From Pohlia nutans (taxonomy: Eukaryota > Streptophyta > Bryopsida > Bryales > Mniaceae), in NCBI GenBank assembly GCA_022496805.1, contig CM040085.1:34563811-34627810 (forward strand): a stretch of DNA of 64,000 nucleotides. The letters are read 5' to 3'. Made by a program: the position numbers and the translations under genes. Below are positions 22,301 to 34,313 of the stretch, piece by piece. The notes below the pieces were generated by a model. That model ran no database searches. It was given only the letters and a program-made list of their open reading frames with translations, and was not told the origin of the DNA. Numbering within the stretch: position 1 is the stretch's first letter; each line of letters begins with the position of its first letter.

Positions 22301-25300
22301 GATGGAACAAGTCCTCTGTTTTTTTCTGCAGGAGGCTGAACCTCAGGATGACTGAGCGTGAGAGAGAACCCGATCAATTCTGGGATGAAATATCAGATTC
22401 CCCACGGAGGAAGCAGCGAAAACTTCTCAGAGCTGGCAAAGGTTTCAAAGAACCCGACGTCCGCAGTGAGAAGCAGCGGCGATCAGGTGGGTGGGGGCAA
22501 ATGGAAGAGCGTGTGTCTGAAGAGGAGGTTCAGTTTCTTCGGCGCAGACAGGTACAAATAATAGCATCTTCAAGCCCATGGTGTTTCAACACATGCCTTC
22601 GAATATGTTTTTCCCATAAAGAATCACTGGAGCGGCACCTTGTAACTGTCGATTAATTCTGAATTGGTTTGCTCAGATCCCGCAAATTAGGGATACATTG
22701 CACCAGTTGAAGGAGCGGGACATGCTTCCAGCTATTTGGTTCATTTTCAGTCGCAGGGGTTGTGACCTAGCTGTTAGCTATCTTCTGGTAATATCCTCAC
22801 TTCTTGCCTCAACATCATTATCGGTATGCATTGTGAATTCACTCTAGGATTTAGTTCCTAACTAAATGCAAATTTCTTATGTCTCGAAAGTTTGCAAAAT
22901 TTCGTCTGTGGAGTTCTATTATATGTTTATCATTGAATTTCTGTAGTTAAATCATATTTTATGCGTCAGGGAACCGATTTGTTGACTCTTGAGGAGCAGA
23001 GGCGAGTTAGAAGTGCGCTTGAAAATTTTCGGGAGCAGCACCCAGATTCTGTACGTGAAGTGGCAGTGAAACCACTTCTGCATGGGGTGGCTGCACATCA
23101 CGCTGGCTGCTTGCCAACTTGGAAGGCCTTTATTGAAGAGCTTTTCCAGCAAGGTCTCATCAAAGTGGTCTTTGCAACAGAGACCCTTGCAGCAGGAATT
23201 AACATGCCTGCTAGGTATGTATGTGCAACGAATTGAAAGTTTTTGTGCAAGTTATATGCATTAAACCCTATCTCAGAATTGGTCAACCTTTGTGGCTAGT
23301 GTATACCCACATAATATGTCTTCTGCGTATCTTTTTTGGCACTCAGGAGGATAACGGTACTCGGCGGTTTTCACTGGATGGAATTTAACACTATGTGAAG
23401 TTGATATACTCTTGAGACCCATTCTCTTAGAGTCTCTCTTGCAGCACCGATGTGAGTTTTAAAACGGATATCACATATGATGTTGATTTCAGGACTACCG
23501 TGCTAGCTTCACTCAGCAAACGTGGCGACAATGGGCACCAACTCTTGAGCGCAAACTCAATGCTGCAGATGGCTGGCAGGGCTGGTCGAAGAGGTATTGA
23601 CGAGCAGGGGCATACAGTAGTGGTGCAAACACCATTTGAAGGTGCAGAGGACTGTTGCAAATTGCTCTTCGCAGGAGCTGACCCCCTCGTCTCACAATTC
23701 ACGGCCACCTACGGCATGGCTCTCAATCTGTTGGCTGTAAGGGCATCCTTCTAACTGTCACAATTATGTAGGTTCATGCAACTGCTGAATTCGTCTGTTG
23801 ATGTAGTTTTGTCGCCTGTTGGGATTCTGTGCACTAATACTAAGTCCACAATTGTATGTTTGCAGGGAGCAAGAGTAAAGACCACCACAGAATCAGGTGG
23901 AAGTGAAATAGTGAGGGTGGCAAGAAGTTTGGATGAAGCCCGTGCTCTCATTGAGAAGAGTTTTGGTAACTACGTGGGAAGTGAAGTGATGGTTGCTGCG
24001 AAGCAGCAATTGGCTCGGTTGCAGCAAGACATTGAACGACTGGAAAAAGAATGTGCAAAAGATGATGAGGGTCTAGAAGGACGTCTCACGCGAGGAGAAT
24101 TACAGGAATATCTTAGCCTCAAAGAAAGATCGAAGGTAGCTTTCCTGAATTGCAATCTTTGACTTGATTCTGTGTAAGCTTAGTTTCTAAGTCTTATGAG
24201 GAGGTTGTAATCTTGACAGGAAGCAAAGCGATTGATGAAAGAACAGAGACAAGTTGTTGAGTGTTTGCGAGTCGCCATGGTGCAGCCCTTGCTCGATGCA
24301 CCCAGTGATGGGAAACCACCTTTCATCTGCTTATCCTTCTCTGAGCACCGTACTGGTGACGATCGTCTTGTCCCTGCTTTATTGGTTGGTTCTGTTCCGC
24401 GCCCGCCATTCGTCTCTGACTTTGTGAAGGTAAGTTCTCTTGCATCAGCCTTCTGGTTAGTCTCCTGCCTTGTTTGATCTTGAGTATGTTTGTGCCTCAT
24501 GGAAGTTCATGACCTTATTTGCTCTTTCTGGCAGTTGGCAAGCGAAAAAGGCCGGTCACAAGAATTTGAAGGCAACCCGGATGACGAGTCTTCTACAGAC
24601 GATGATGGGGACTCAGATGTTCGGCATTACGTAGCTTTGGGATCGGATAATTCTTGGTACATGTTTACTGCGAGTAGTGCCAAAAGTGTGCATACGAATT
24701 TAGCAAATTTTGGCGAACCTGGGAAACCTGTGGAAGAATTGTTGAAAGAGAAGCTACACGAGGGAACTCAGAAATGGGAGAATCTTGGTCGCTCAGGTTC
24801 TGGTCCTCTCAGTTGCGTTTGGTCCGCAGACAGCTCAATAGATACTTGGGCTTGGGGTTGTCAAGTGCCCCTGTTGAGCGGGCTCTCTAGTGCTCATGAG
24901 GTATTGAATCTTACCCTCTTCTGTAAAGCAAATACACTGAATGGCATTTGGAAGCTTTGACATGCTTCTCAGCCATATATATGAGATAATGACAAGCTTT
25001 GATTCTGTTTGAAACCTAATCATTTCAGTATGGATTAGTACATGTTTGAAGGAGGTCAGGTAGTGATGACCCTTTTAAACTAGTCCTTTCTCTTACGTGA
25101 AAATCTTCTGAAAAATATTCGACCTTGGGATACTTGCAGGTTTCTTTGGATCTTGTGCAGGCCGAGAGGGTGTTACTTGATCAACGAAAAGAGGCTTCAA
25201 AAATTCGGAAGAAGCTAAAAGGGACCCAAGGCTACCGTGAATCGAGAAAACTTGTGGAGCTGCAACGCTCACGGTTCGACAAGCTACAACGCACGAAATC

Positions 25301-27210
25301 TAAAGCTTCCCGTATTTCCAATCGTATCAGTCAAATGCAGCCTTCAGGATGGAAGGAGTTTCTGCAAGTAAGTCAAAGCAGTACCTCGCTCTGAATGAAG
25401 ACCATGACTGTATATTCTCTATCTCTACGTGTGGGTTGAAACTGCTGCGAAGAGGACCCTAGGTAACTATGTGATGCATGATTGTCCCCTAAGCACTTCT
25501 GCAAAAAAAACTCCTGAGAAGGACTTGAGATGATGCTGGCACAAGATCCTGCGTATTCTTCTATTCTTATAATAGCTTTTGGGTGGGCAGGTGGTGAAGG
25601 TGCTGCAGGCAGCCGGAGCATTGAAACCTGAATCCAACGAGCTTTTGCCACTCGGCGAAGTTGCTGCTTCAGCGCGAGGAGTCAATGAGCTTTGGTTGGC
25701 TATTGTTTTTACTGGTGGCATTCTCAACTCTCTTGACCCCGCTCAACTTGCAGCTGCCTGTGCTTGTCTGGTTTCAGATGGCATGAAATCGAGGTCCAAA
25801 GAAAGGTAGCTTTCCCGAATTACAAACTGTGTTGATTGATCGGAAAGAGCATGTTTTGCAGTCATTGGTCTACAATGCTTTGGTCACCAAGGTTTTTTTT
25901 TCTAGAAGTAGCATGCGAGCATGAAAGTATTAGTTGCAACTCATAACCTTCTCTCCTTTCAACTTGCATCCTACACCCTTGGATCAAGAAGATCAAGGGT
26001 TGTGATTGAAAAGTGAACAACCGGTTATGTATGATAACCCACTCGCCGCTACCGCGGCTCGTCTGTTATCTAATAATACAGAAACCTTTTCAGCATGGTT
26101 TAAACCTTTTCAGCAGGGTTAATTGAACACATGATGGTGGTAGTGGCTCTGTTTTTCCATGACGAGTTTAGTGTTGGGAGCATATAGTGTATTCACAAGA
26201 AATTGGATGCTTTCATGAAATTTAAGGGTCTGCATGCAGCTAAAGCAGAATTCACATACCCTCAATTTTTACTAAGCATTGACTGCAATCTCACTCTCTA
26301 ATTCTCTTATTGCAGCTCTATTTATGACGCATCAAGTGACGTGAACGAATGGGCAGAGTCAATGGAGGAAGCACGCTCGTGGCTTCTCAGCATGCAAACG
26401 AAGAATGGAGTTGCTGTAAGTGTTTTATTCTGATGTGCCATAGTCGTGTTTAGGGTCGGTAACTAGAGAGTTTTCATTTTTATGCAATGAGCGCAACATC
26501 CGTCAACTATTGCAAAAAATCTCGCACTGGAGATTGTCATTGGTGTGGCCACCCAACATCACCAACTGAACATTTTTTTATCTAAGAATATCATCTCTTA
26601 AAAAGAAGGATGGGCACTAGGTTAAGTTGAAAAACTGATTTATAAGCTGCTGCTTTTCTCATTTTCTTGCAGATCCCTGTTGAGGTCAACACAGAGTTTG
26701 CGGGGTTGGTGGAAGCATGGGCAGCAGGAGTGACTTGGAAGGAGCTCATGGACGACAGTGAGATGGATGAGGGTGATGCGGCCCGTCTTCTCCGACGGTC
26801 TATTGACCTCCTTGCACAAGTAAGATTTCTCATGACCAATCTTTATATGTGAATTCCCTTTCCTTTTACTGAATTCTGGTTCTGTTTACCTCTTCGTCAC
26901 CTCTGTTGTCATAAAGTTAGTCATAAAGTTTAGTCATGTGCATGATAATGTATAAAAAATGTATAAATTTCTTGAAACCCATTTTTGTCATCATTTCCAT
27001 GAGCTGCAATTTCTTTTTTGACTGTACAGATCAAACAGTAGGATAACACGTGGTATGACGTCACCTGTCTAGCGCATGAAACTCATGGTTTTGTTCGGTC
27101 TGTGTATGTAGATTCCCCAATTACCTCACATTGATCCAAACCTGGCAAGGACGGCTCGCGAAGCCTCCAAGGTCATGGACCGCCCACCCATCAGTGAGCT
27201 CATCGGTTAA
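19384..27210 (+). CDS. ISE2: ISE2-type chloroplast DExH-box RNA helicase, 18 exons, 1211 aa
   Basis: Exons: 19384-19959, 20384-20559, 20743-20856, 21244-21352, 21628-21714, 22030-22148, 22332-22551, 22677-22787, 22970-23214, 23493-23736, 23866-24135, 24220-24429, 24535-24900, 25140-25367, 25591-25805, 26316-26415, 26673-26819, 27112-27210. Every junction is GT-AG and phases join without a stop, giving 1211 codons (the Arabidopsis protein is about 1170). Residues 1-60 are S/A/R-rich with almost no acidic residues, a chloroplast transit peptide, which is why I start at 19384 and not at the open GTG frame upstream. An acidic stretch spans 108-142. Helicase motifs: APTSSGKT 209-216, [10 protein letters not shown] 237-246, DEVH 308-311, SAT 339-341, [14 protein letters not shown] 573-586, [10 protein letters not shown] 611-620. 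A coiled, charged middle is followed by [11 protein letters not shown] near 859 and a DSHCT-type C-terminus from about 1026. ISE2 is a Ski2-like helicase needed for chloroplast RNA processing and, indirectly, plasmodesmal permeability. No key residue is missing. Confidence 0.95.
20140..20173. repeat. TTAACCC-type terminus remnant inside ISE2 intron 1
   Basis: Intron 1 (19960-20383) contains TTGGGCG, a short gap, then CGCTTAGGGGTTAA, resembling the right end of group B elements. No left end is recognisable, so it is a fragment or a chance match. Confidence 0.35.
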
Positions 27211-27573
27211 AGGGCATCCACAAACATCTCAGTTGGAAAATTTTCTCTGAAAGTGGAGACTTTCACGTGGAGCTTCTTGGGGGTGGAGTTGCTTCTGCAA
27301 GTTTTCCATTTTGTAGGTCTGTATTGCAAACCTGATCTTTATCCTGTTTTTCTCTTTTATGTAACGTCAAGGTTTTATAACGGCCTCGAATTGTGCCAGG
27401 GCGTAAGGGCTCTGTGAATGAATGGAAGTAATGTGTGGCGTGGATTTAGGAGAACAGCCTCTCACTGACCTTTTCATGGGCCTCAGTGTTTGGCGGGTGG
27501 ATTTCAATGTGGAACTCTCGTAACATCATATACCAGTCCCTTTCCCTCACAAAAATAGGGACCCTGCTAGTCT
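27211..27573 (+). other. ISE2 3' untranslated region and downstream spacer
   Basis: No ORF of note follows the ISE2 stop. AATGAATGGAAGTAATG near 27416 contains AATGAA-like words that could act as a plant near-upstream poly(A) element. The exact cleavage site cannot be read from sequence. Confidence 0.4.
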
Positions 27574-27813
27574 TTAACCCCTAAAGGACCAAGAAGCCCA
27601 AATTGGGCCTCATGTTTTTTTTTTAGCAGTTTTGAGTAGGTTCTATGTGGACTTCTTTATGTTCATATTTATTTGTTCTGTGACCAACACATGCAACGTT
27701 CTTCACTAATTCTGGTGATATAAAATTTGGTTTCATATAAATTATATTTTTACAATATGATCAATTGAATTTGACATTTTAAAACCATGGATCCTTGGTC
27801 CTTTAGGGGTTAA
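27574..27813. mobile_element. Complete short group A element (240 bases)
   Basis: The left end TTAACCCCTAAAGGACCAAG is inverted almost perfectly at the right end (CCTTGGTCCTTTAGGGGTTAA without its first base), a 19-20-base inverted repeat including TTAA. The interior is AT-rich without ORFs and defines the short group A family (other copies at 13407, 28699, 50855 and 63350). It is the best-preserved copy and lies 360 bases downstream of ISE2. Confidence 0.85.
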
Positions 27814-28698
27814 TTACAATCCATCATAGGGAGGGATATTCCATTCTCTGGTGAGGTGTCACAATTGGATTTTAGAATGTTATGCTATTGTTTTAATGAG
27901 TTGTTTTTTTGTGTGCCTCAGGGGGTCAGTGCTCCTGCAAACAATCTGGGCGTTCCTTAACCAAGCATCAACATGGTTAGACTTTTGAAGCATAGTTGAG
28001 CTTTTGGAGGCATGTAATTGCAAGCCCCTAATTCAATTGGCAGTCTCTTGCATCTGTGATGATGATGCAAGTCATTCAATACTTCTGGCTTCTTATTGGA
28101 AGCTTTCTAGCAGGAATTTGTGCACAAAAGTGGTAGAGGCCATACCGTTATTAGGTACAATGTGGGTCCAACAGCATAACAAACTACAGGAAATGGTACA
28201 GCATTGAATGAACACTAGTAAGGTGCGAATAAGCATGTACAATATTTATTGAGCATACTCATATCCCACTCATTTCACAAAAGGACTAGCATGATGCGAA
28301 ATGAGCACATCGTGCAAGAGGAGCCTGAATGCATGATGTTTTTGGACATTCTTCAATGATTTGATGATTGTTATCCACAGTAGCTATGGCAGCCTCCAAG
28401 GCTCAAGCTCATAAGTAGAGTTCTTAGGCAGCTGATGAGACACGTAGGTCGAGGTACAGTACAGTACAGCAGCATTGCACATATTTTGGTGCTAATGTCT
28501 AGTGCCAGACACACATGAAATGTCTGACTTCATGCTATTGCTAAGACAAAGGGTTTGGGGAGAATTCAAATCCTTGTTCTGCATTATTACACTTAACAGG
28601 CTTGCAAAAAAGAATACGATCGTCCATGAAATCCAAAGTACTACTAGGCTCAAATTCTGCTTTTAGAAAGATGGAGAAAATGAGCTATATTGAAGCTA
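27814..28698. other. Intergenic, nothing recognised
   Basis: Mixed-composition DNA with a 67-codon frame at 28004-28207 that has no recognisable motif or splice context. I assign nothing here. Confidence 0.5.
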
Positions 28699-28925
28699 TT
28701 AACCCCTAAAGGACCAAGGGTATTATGGTTTGAAGGTAACAAATTCAATCAATCATACCATGAAAAATATAATTCACATGGGACCAAATTTTATATGACC
28801 AGAATCAGTGAAGAACATTACCTGTGTTGGTAAAAAAAAACAAATAAATTGAACAAAAAGAAGTCAGAATAAGACCTACTCAATAAGGCAGCGGATACTA
28901 AAACCATTTTTTTTATTTGACTGAC
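28699..28925. mobile_element. Short group A element, right end lost
   Basis: It starts TTAACCCCTAAAGGACCAAG, then carries the GGGACCAAATTTTATATGA and AGACCTACTCAATAAG blocks of the family in reverse order to 27574-27813. The right terminus has degenerated into T-rich sequence. Confidence 0.65.
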
Positions 28926-29684
28926 CCCTGTTAGTTACTCATCTCTTCCAATACTCTCAGTTGGCCTTCAATTAGCAATTGGTGTTCACATGACTTGGAT
29001 AATGTCTATGGCCACTGATCTTGGAACAGAAATGGGTTTGTCTATTATCATTATCACTTCAATAGTGGTCTACAACCTCACATTTCAAATGATTGCATAA
29101 GAATTTTGAACAAAAATGGGCTTGTGTACTCTCCCTTCACTAGATGTCCATAAGAATTCTTTCATAGCGATAAAAATTTGATCTCAACACGTTTGGCTCT
29201 TGTACCAAAGTGATCTCAGCAGAGCTTAAAGGTAGACGCAAATAGTATCCTCCAGTACTGACAGCCTTGAGCCTTCCTTGATAACACTAATGGTAAGTTG
29301 GACATTCCCTGTACGTCAAGACAGATCCAGCGTGGGTGTACACTGTACACAGAGAAGTACCCTAGCTGGTGGAATGAAAGACTCATGATGCAACAGCTGC
29401 AGCATCTGACAATGCACGTGTGATGCACAGTAAGATGAAGCCGACATTTGAGAGTTGCATGTGGTCCGATACCTACACGAAGTCCGTCAGGACGAATCAA
29501 ACTAGCAATCATCCAATATCTTTCTATCACATGGAAGGCACATACAGATGAGACACATACAGAGTCCACCCTAGAATGAGATGAGGCATCACCGACCAAG
29601 TCTTCAGAGTTGAATTTTTTTTACAACAATAACCAATTGTTTCCTCACACTCACGAGGGTAAGTCAGAAGAAAACGAGTAAATA

Positions 29685-30051
29685 TCAACCCTAACGGTTC
29701 AGTATTATCACATGGAAGGCTCCACCCTAATTTCTGCCATTAAATGCAAGTTACACTGCCGTGTTATTGAAAAACCGGCCAATGCTGTCCGAAAAACAAT
29801 GAACACCTAAACCCTAAAATTTTCAAATCTAACTGCATTGACCGAAAATTCAATAACTGCGGGAGTAAAATCAACCCTAACGACTCAGTGTTATCACATG
29901 GAAGGCTCCAGCCAGGCCATTGCTAATTTCTGCCATTGTGTGCGAGTTACACTGCCGCGTTTATTGAAAAACCGGCCAATGCTGTCCGAAAAACAAAACC
30001 CTAAAAATCAAATTTAGCTGCATTGACCAAAAATTCAATAACTGCGGCTGC
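29685..30051. repeat. Tandem duplication, 186-base unit, two copies
   Basis: A unit starting TCAACCCTAACG and containing CACATGGAAGGCTCCA, TTTCTGCCATT, AAAAACCGGCCAATGCTGTC and AATTCAATAACTGCGG occurs at 29685-29870 and again at 29871-30051. Each copy includes an AAACCCTAAA telo-box-like word, seen in plant promoters of translation-related genes. The stretch 28926-29684 before it holds a 127-codon minus-strand frame with no recognisable domain. Confidence 0.85.
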
Positions 30052-30384
30052 GATGGGCCCACAGTTGCTTCCTTACCAGCCAGACTTGATAAAATTGCTG
30101 CTGCGAGAGCGTCCGAGAACCATCCGTGCTCCCTTCGCAGCTTGCAGATCAGATCGTTCTAAACCGACAACCTCCTCATCTACAAAATCAAGCACCAATG
30201 TCGTGTGCTGGATTGACGCAAAAATATGAGCAAGAGAAACTACCGAGGGAAAACTCAAACGAACGTTGTCGTGGAAGAAGCCCTGAAACCCTAAATAGCA
30301 GGAAAATGAGAGGATTATGATAAAAATTATATCCGTGGCGGCCCCGCCGGCAGACGATCCTTAGGGAAGAGATAGGGAGAAGCG

Positions 30385-30561
30385 ATGGCGTGCTGCGTGA
30401 TCGAGACGAAGGTCCGGCCGCAGAAATCCGTGATCGTCAAAGCCTACAAAGATGCCCACGTTCTGCCTTCCTTTCTAGCACTCCGACAAACAGTTTCAGT
30501 AAATGTGCTGCCGTGCTCACGATGCTTGGTTTTGTATACATTGAGTTGGAAATACTCGTAG
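30385..30561 (+). CDS. Small ORF, 58 aa, gene-like start context, unidentified
   Basis: An ATG in good context (AGCGATGGCG) opens 58 codons. Upstream sequence is GC-rich with AAACCCTAAA words, as at plant gene starts. The first part contains V-R-P-Q-K-S-V-I-V, faintly like the K-M-x-K-S-V-V-V segment near the start of bacterial-type ribosomal protein S17, but the following residues do not continue that family. It could be a relic first exon of such a gene, another gene's first exon, or chance. The tRNA-Gln gene lies 53 bases downstream. Confidence 0.25.
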   Translation: MACCVIETKVRPQKSVIVKAYKDAHVLPSFLALRQTVSVNVLPCSRCLVLYTLSWKYS

Positions 30562-30614
30562 AATACGTCTTCCGGGGCTTATAGAGGGCTAGAAATGACG
30601 TCACTAACTCAGTA

Positions 30615-30686
30615 GGTCCCGTAGTGTAGTGGTCAGGACATTGGACTCTGAATCCAGTAACGCGAGTTCAAATCTCGCCTGGACCT
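30615..30686 (+). tRNA. tRNA-Gln (anticodon CTG)
   Basis: A 72-base cloverleaf: acceptor GGTCCCG, U8-A9, D arm with AGTGGTCAGG, anticodon stem TTGGA/TCCAG around loop CTCTGAA (anticodon CTG, reading CAG), T arm GCGAG-TTCAAAT-CTCGC, acceptor 3' strand CTGGACC and discriminator T. The anticodon, D-loop and T-loop sequences match the plant nuclear tRNA-Gln pattern. Acceptor position 6 (C) faces position 67 (T), a mismatch, and the D stem is weak. No intron. A T-run follows within 16-26 bases. Confidence 0.92.
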
Positions 30687-30701
30687 ACTTCTACGTATTT
30701 C

Positions 30702-30712
30702 TTTTTTTTTTT
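30702..30712 (+). terminator. RNA polymerase III T-run terminator of tRNA-Gln
   Basis: Eleven consecutive T, 16 bases after the discriminator base, preceded by ATTTC. A run of four or more T suffices for pol III termination. Confidence 0.85.
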
Positions 30713-30774
30713 CTTCGGTAAGAATGATGAGGCTTTAGATCTACAACAAAACTTGACAGATATACTTTCCCCTT

Positions 30775-31342
30775 TTAACCCCTAAACGTACCAGGGTGTC
30801 CCTGGAATTGACAATTTGAGAAAAATCATCATAAACTACTATTTAAAAGAATATTTTGGAATTGGTATACAAATGAAAGTTCTAGATTTTGAATTTTAGA
30901 TTCACTAATACTATCACCAATATTTAATTATAAAATTTGAAAGTTAAAATTAAAAATTCCTTCTAAATTCGATTACAAACAAAATTTTAATATTTTTGAG
31001 TAAAATTTGTTGGAATGAATTTGAAATGAGATACTCTTAAACGTGGTGATTCTTTGAAATTTTTGTGTTTCTTCAATCTATGACCTCATTTTTGCAAGGC
31101 CACTTTTGAACTACAGTCGATGCAATTTTGGCTTGGTCAACAACTTGACATACTTCTACATTTGTAATTTTAGAAAAATATGTAATCAAGTATGACTAAA
31201 TCCAACCGTTAGATAAGACAACAACTTGGTGAAGAATCTCCAAAAAATTGGACGAATTTCATCCAAGCATTGATGAGAACGTGAGAAGGGTTTGAATCTG
31301 TTAGTCGTCCACTTTCTGGACGCTGTGACGTTTAGGAGTTGA
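30775..31342. mobile_element. Group B element (568 bases)
   Basis: It starts TTAACCCCTAAACGTACCAG and ends GTGACGTTTAGGAGTTGA, the last TTAA changed to TTGA. Interior blocks follow the group B order, with more substitutions than in 17724-18299. It begins 63 bases after the tRNA terminator. A further TTAACCCTTAAAGG terminus without a partner lies at 31428. Confidence 0.65.
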
Positions 31343-31940
31343 AAGAGAGACAGGAACTCTGGCCCGAAGAGCCACTGTGAATGGAGGGTCTGTTTGGGGA
31401 AGTACTGTCAGCTTGGTCACCTCCCTTTTAACCCTTAAAGGAGGTTGTCCCTATTCATACACTGTGCATACATAAAAAAAGATTCACATACAGCATAGTG
31501 TGTCCGATGGAGCTAGTTTTTTGTTAGCCTTATAAAAATTAAGTCTAATTTCAGAACCCATGCAGATTCACATCTTCCATTTCACAAAATACATTCGTCT
31601 TCAGCCTTATACTAAACGAATACAAAAACAATACGGTAGACCACATTGAGCTTGTTGCATGCATTAAGGATTAAAATAACAATTTTATTTTTTTAAATGT
31701 ATAAAGTGTTACCAATGACACCATTAAGTGCCGGCGCATGATGAAAATGAGCTTATATGAATGGTGAGACACTCTTTTCAAAATATACATAATATTTCAT
31801 GAATCCATATTGAAACAATATTACTATTTCCGTGGTTGTTCTTATAAAACATAATTGTGCCTATAGAAGGAAAGATTGAGAGGCCCTCAAATGTTTTGTG
31901 TCCCTTATCTTACACCACCTAGCATAAGAGAGATGGGAGC

Positions 31941-32131
31941 CAACACCCTTTTGCAATGAGACCACACTCAAGTTACAATTAGAAACTAAATTTACATGGC
32001 AATGACACGGTAGTCCCAAAAATTCATGGAATATAAATGGTGTTCCTTCATTACTTAGAAAAGTGAATCTAAGTGAAGATTCTCTTTCGATTCAATTTTC
32101 AAAAGGATGCTCTATTGCACTGCTCTATTAT
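31941..32131. repeat. Second copy of dispersed repeat 2458-2650
   Basis: The same blocks occur in the same order (CAACACCCTTTTGCAATG, TTACAATTAGAAACTAAATT, AAGTGAAGATTCT, TCTATTATG). No termini can be fixed. The stretches 31343-31940 and 32132-32933 otherwise hold nothing recognisable. Confidence 0.7.
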
Positions 32132-32933
32132 GATATGGAAGAAATAAGCTGCAAATTTTTTTAAATGAAATATGAGTTTCGCTGCAAAAATCAAGCATAA
32201 CTATTTTTGAACAAACAACTTAAGCAAAAGTTGCCACTTTTTTTTTTTCACAAGCTCTTACTTGTTGAACGCTAGTCATGTTCTATTTACTTTAAGTTGT
32301 CATAAAACCAAACTTTATAAAATTCAATAAGAGCTAAATTTGAGGATGGTTTCAAAACACTGTATAAGAAGGTTTCCAAACAAATCTACGATACAATAAT
32401 GGGTGCAAGGACGGAACTGAGTGTTTCTACCTTACTCACGAAAGGTTAGACCACATAAGTCAGAAATGATACTCAACAATTAAAAAGAAGTGAAAACTTT
32501 TACTTGATTTGCATTAAAAAATTTACAATTAAATTTCCAAAGCGGAGGTTCTTCATGTTGACAAACAAGAGTCTACAAACTCCATTTCTTGAGTGGTAGA
32601 AAAAACATATTTAACCAAACAATCCTGAGCTCATTTTCTTGTCCTTAGTGTACAAATATACGGCTGACGTACATGTATTATTTTGAATTTCTCTAAATTC
32701 CCCGCGGACGTTAATGCAAGAAGACAAAAATTGCCCCCTATTTAGATCATGTAGGGGGCCCACGTAAAAAAATCTCTCCCTCTTCCAAGGGTTTAAAATT
32801 CCTGAGGGGATCTCCCTAGGCCAAAATTGGGCCGTAGGCTCCAAATTTGCAAAACGATTTGCCAAAAAAAGACCCTAGTGTGCCCAAAATGGAAATTTCA
32901 AAAAATGGGGCCCAAGGGTGAACAGTGCTTGCA

Positions 32934-33520
32934 TTAACCCCTAACTGCCTGAGCGTCCATTTTTTGGACGATGTACAGATTTCATCCGTAGATTCTCATC
33001 CGTCATACACTTTTTGCACTGTGGAATTTTTATTGTAGATTCTATGGAAAGTTAGCTTCATGCACATGTTATCCGATTAGAAAGGGGATGATTTGTGAAA
33101 TTTCTATCCCTCATTTCATGTTGTAGTGATTCACCCAAAATTTTGAAGATTTCAGTGTAAAAGTGCTCTAAAAGAAGTCAACTCATAAAATTAAGCAACC
33201 AAAAAATCTCCAAAAATCACTACACTTAGAGTATTACATTTCAACCAATCACAACAAATTTCATCCATAGATTGTCAATATCTTATTCGTAATTGAATTA
33301 CAAAATAATTTTGAATTTCACGTTTCAAAATTTATACAAAATTATTGGTAATAGCAATCATAGATCTAACTGTATGGATAGGATCTAAAATTCATAATGT
33401 ACAACTTTTATTCATATATCAAGTTCAAAATATCCCTCTAGGTTGCATTTTATAATGCATCTTTGTAAAACTGCCGAATTTGGAGAGGGCTCTAGGCCGG
33501 GGGGCTTTAGAGTCGGGTTA
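32934..33520. mobile_element. Group B element, right end degraded
   Basis: It starts TTAACCCCTAACTGCCTGAG and follows the group B interior in reverse orientation as far as AATGCATCTTTGTAAAACTG. The expected right terminus is replaced by a G-rich degenerate stretch ending GGGTTA. Confidence 0.65.
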
Positions 33521-34313
33521 TTATTTTGGCACTGGCATGAGTCACTGAAACACTTCATTGACTGCAGAAGAAAGGACTTAAAATATGATTGAAAATAGAC
33601 TCAGGAGATTTTGGGGATCAATTAAATTTGGGGGATCAATTATTTTATTTTATTTTCTCCTTTTTCCTTCAATTGTGATTGGTCAATTTCAGATGTGGGA
33701 TCAGTTTAGGAGTTTGAGCTTCAGACAGGGAATATGACCATGGAAGTGGGGCCTTTTGCACTTGGTCCAAGAGAATAACTTGAGCAGCTAGCCTCAGGTA
33801 AGTTAATCTAGTTTTCAGGTTGCCGCTCATATGGCCCATGTGATGGAGACTACCACGTCACCATTGCCACATGCAGTTTTATGTTACAGTTGGAATGACC
33901 GGACCCGGGTTATGGTTGGCATTTCGCTCAGCATCACCGGTGGTCATGGCTAGATCATGCCAACTCCTATACTTGCTTTACACTCTTTACAATCATCTCG
34001 TTTTACCAGTCCCAGCAAAATACTCACTCCCTTTTTTGTTCCAAAAAAACGTGATGTGAAGTGCATGCTCACTGATTGGTTTATGGCATGTTAGAAAAAT
34101 GTTAGGAAAAGTTCTTTCCTTTTGTTTCAAGAATAAAACGTAAACAAATACTTGATGTGCATGGGTAAGTTTAAACTTCTAAACGACCTTTATAATGATT
34201 AATTTAATCGATCGTAATGTAAAAAAATATAACGTAGATGGGATCCCTCAATAGCATTGCATGTGTTTATCATAAAATTAAATAAATTTAAACAAAAGAA
34301 ACAATTTCGTCTC
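33521..34313. other. Intergenic, nothing recognised
   Basis: No ORF with recognisable motif, no tRNA arm and no clear inverted ends. A 62-codon frame at 33871-34059 lacks supporting context. Confidence 0.45.
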
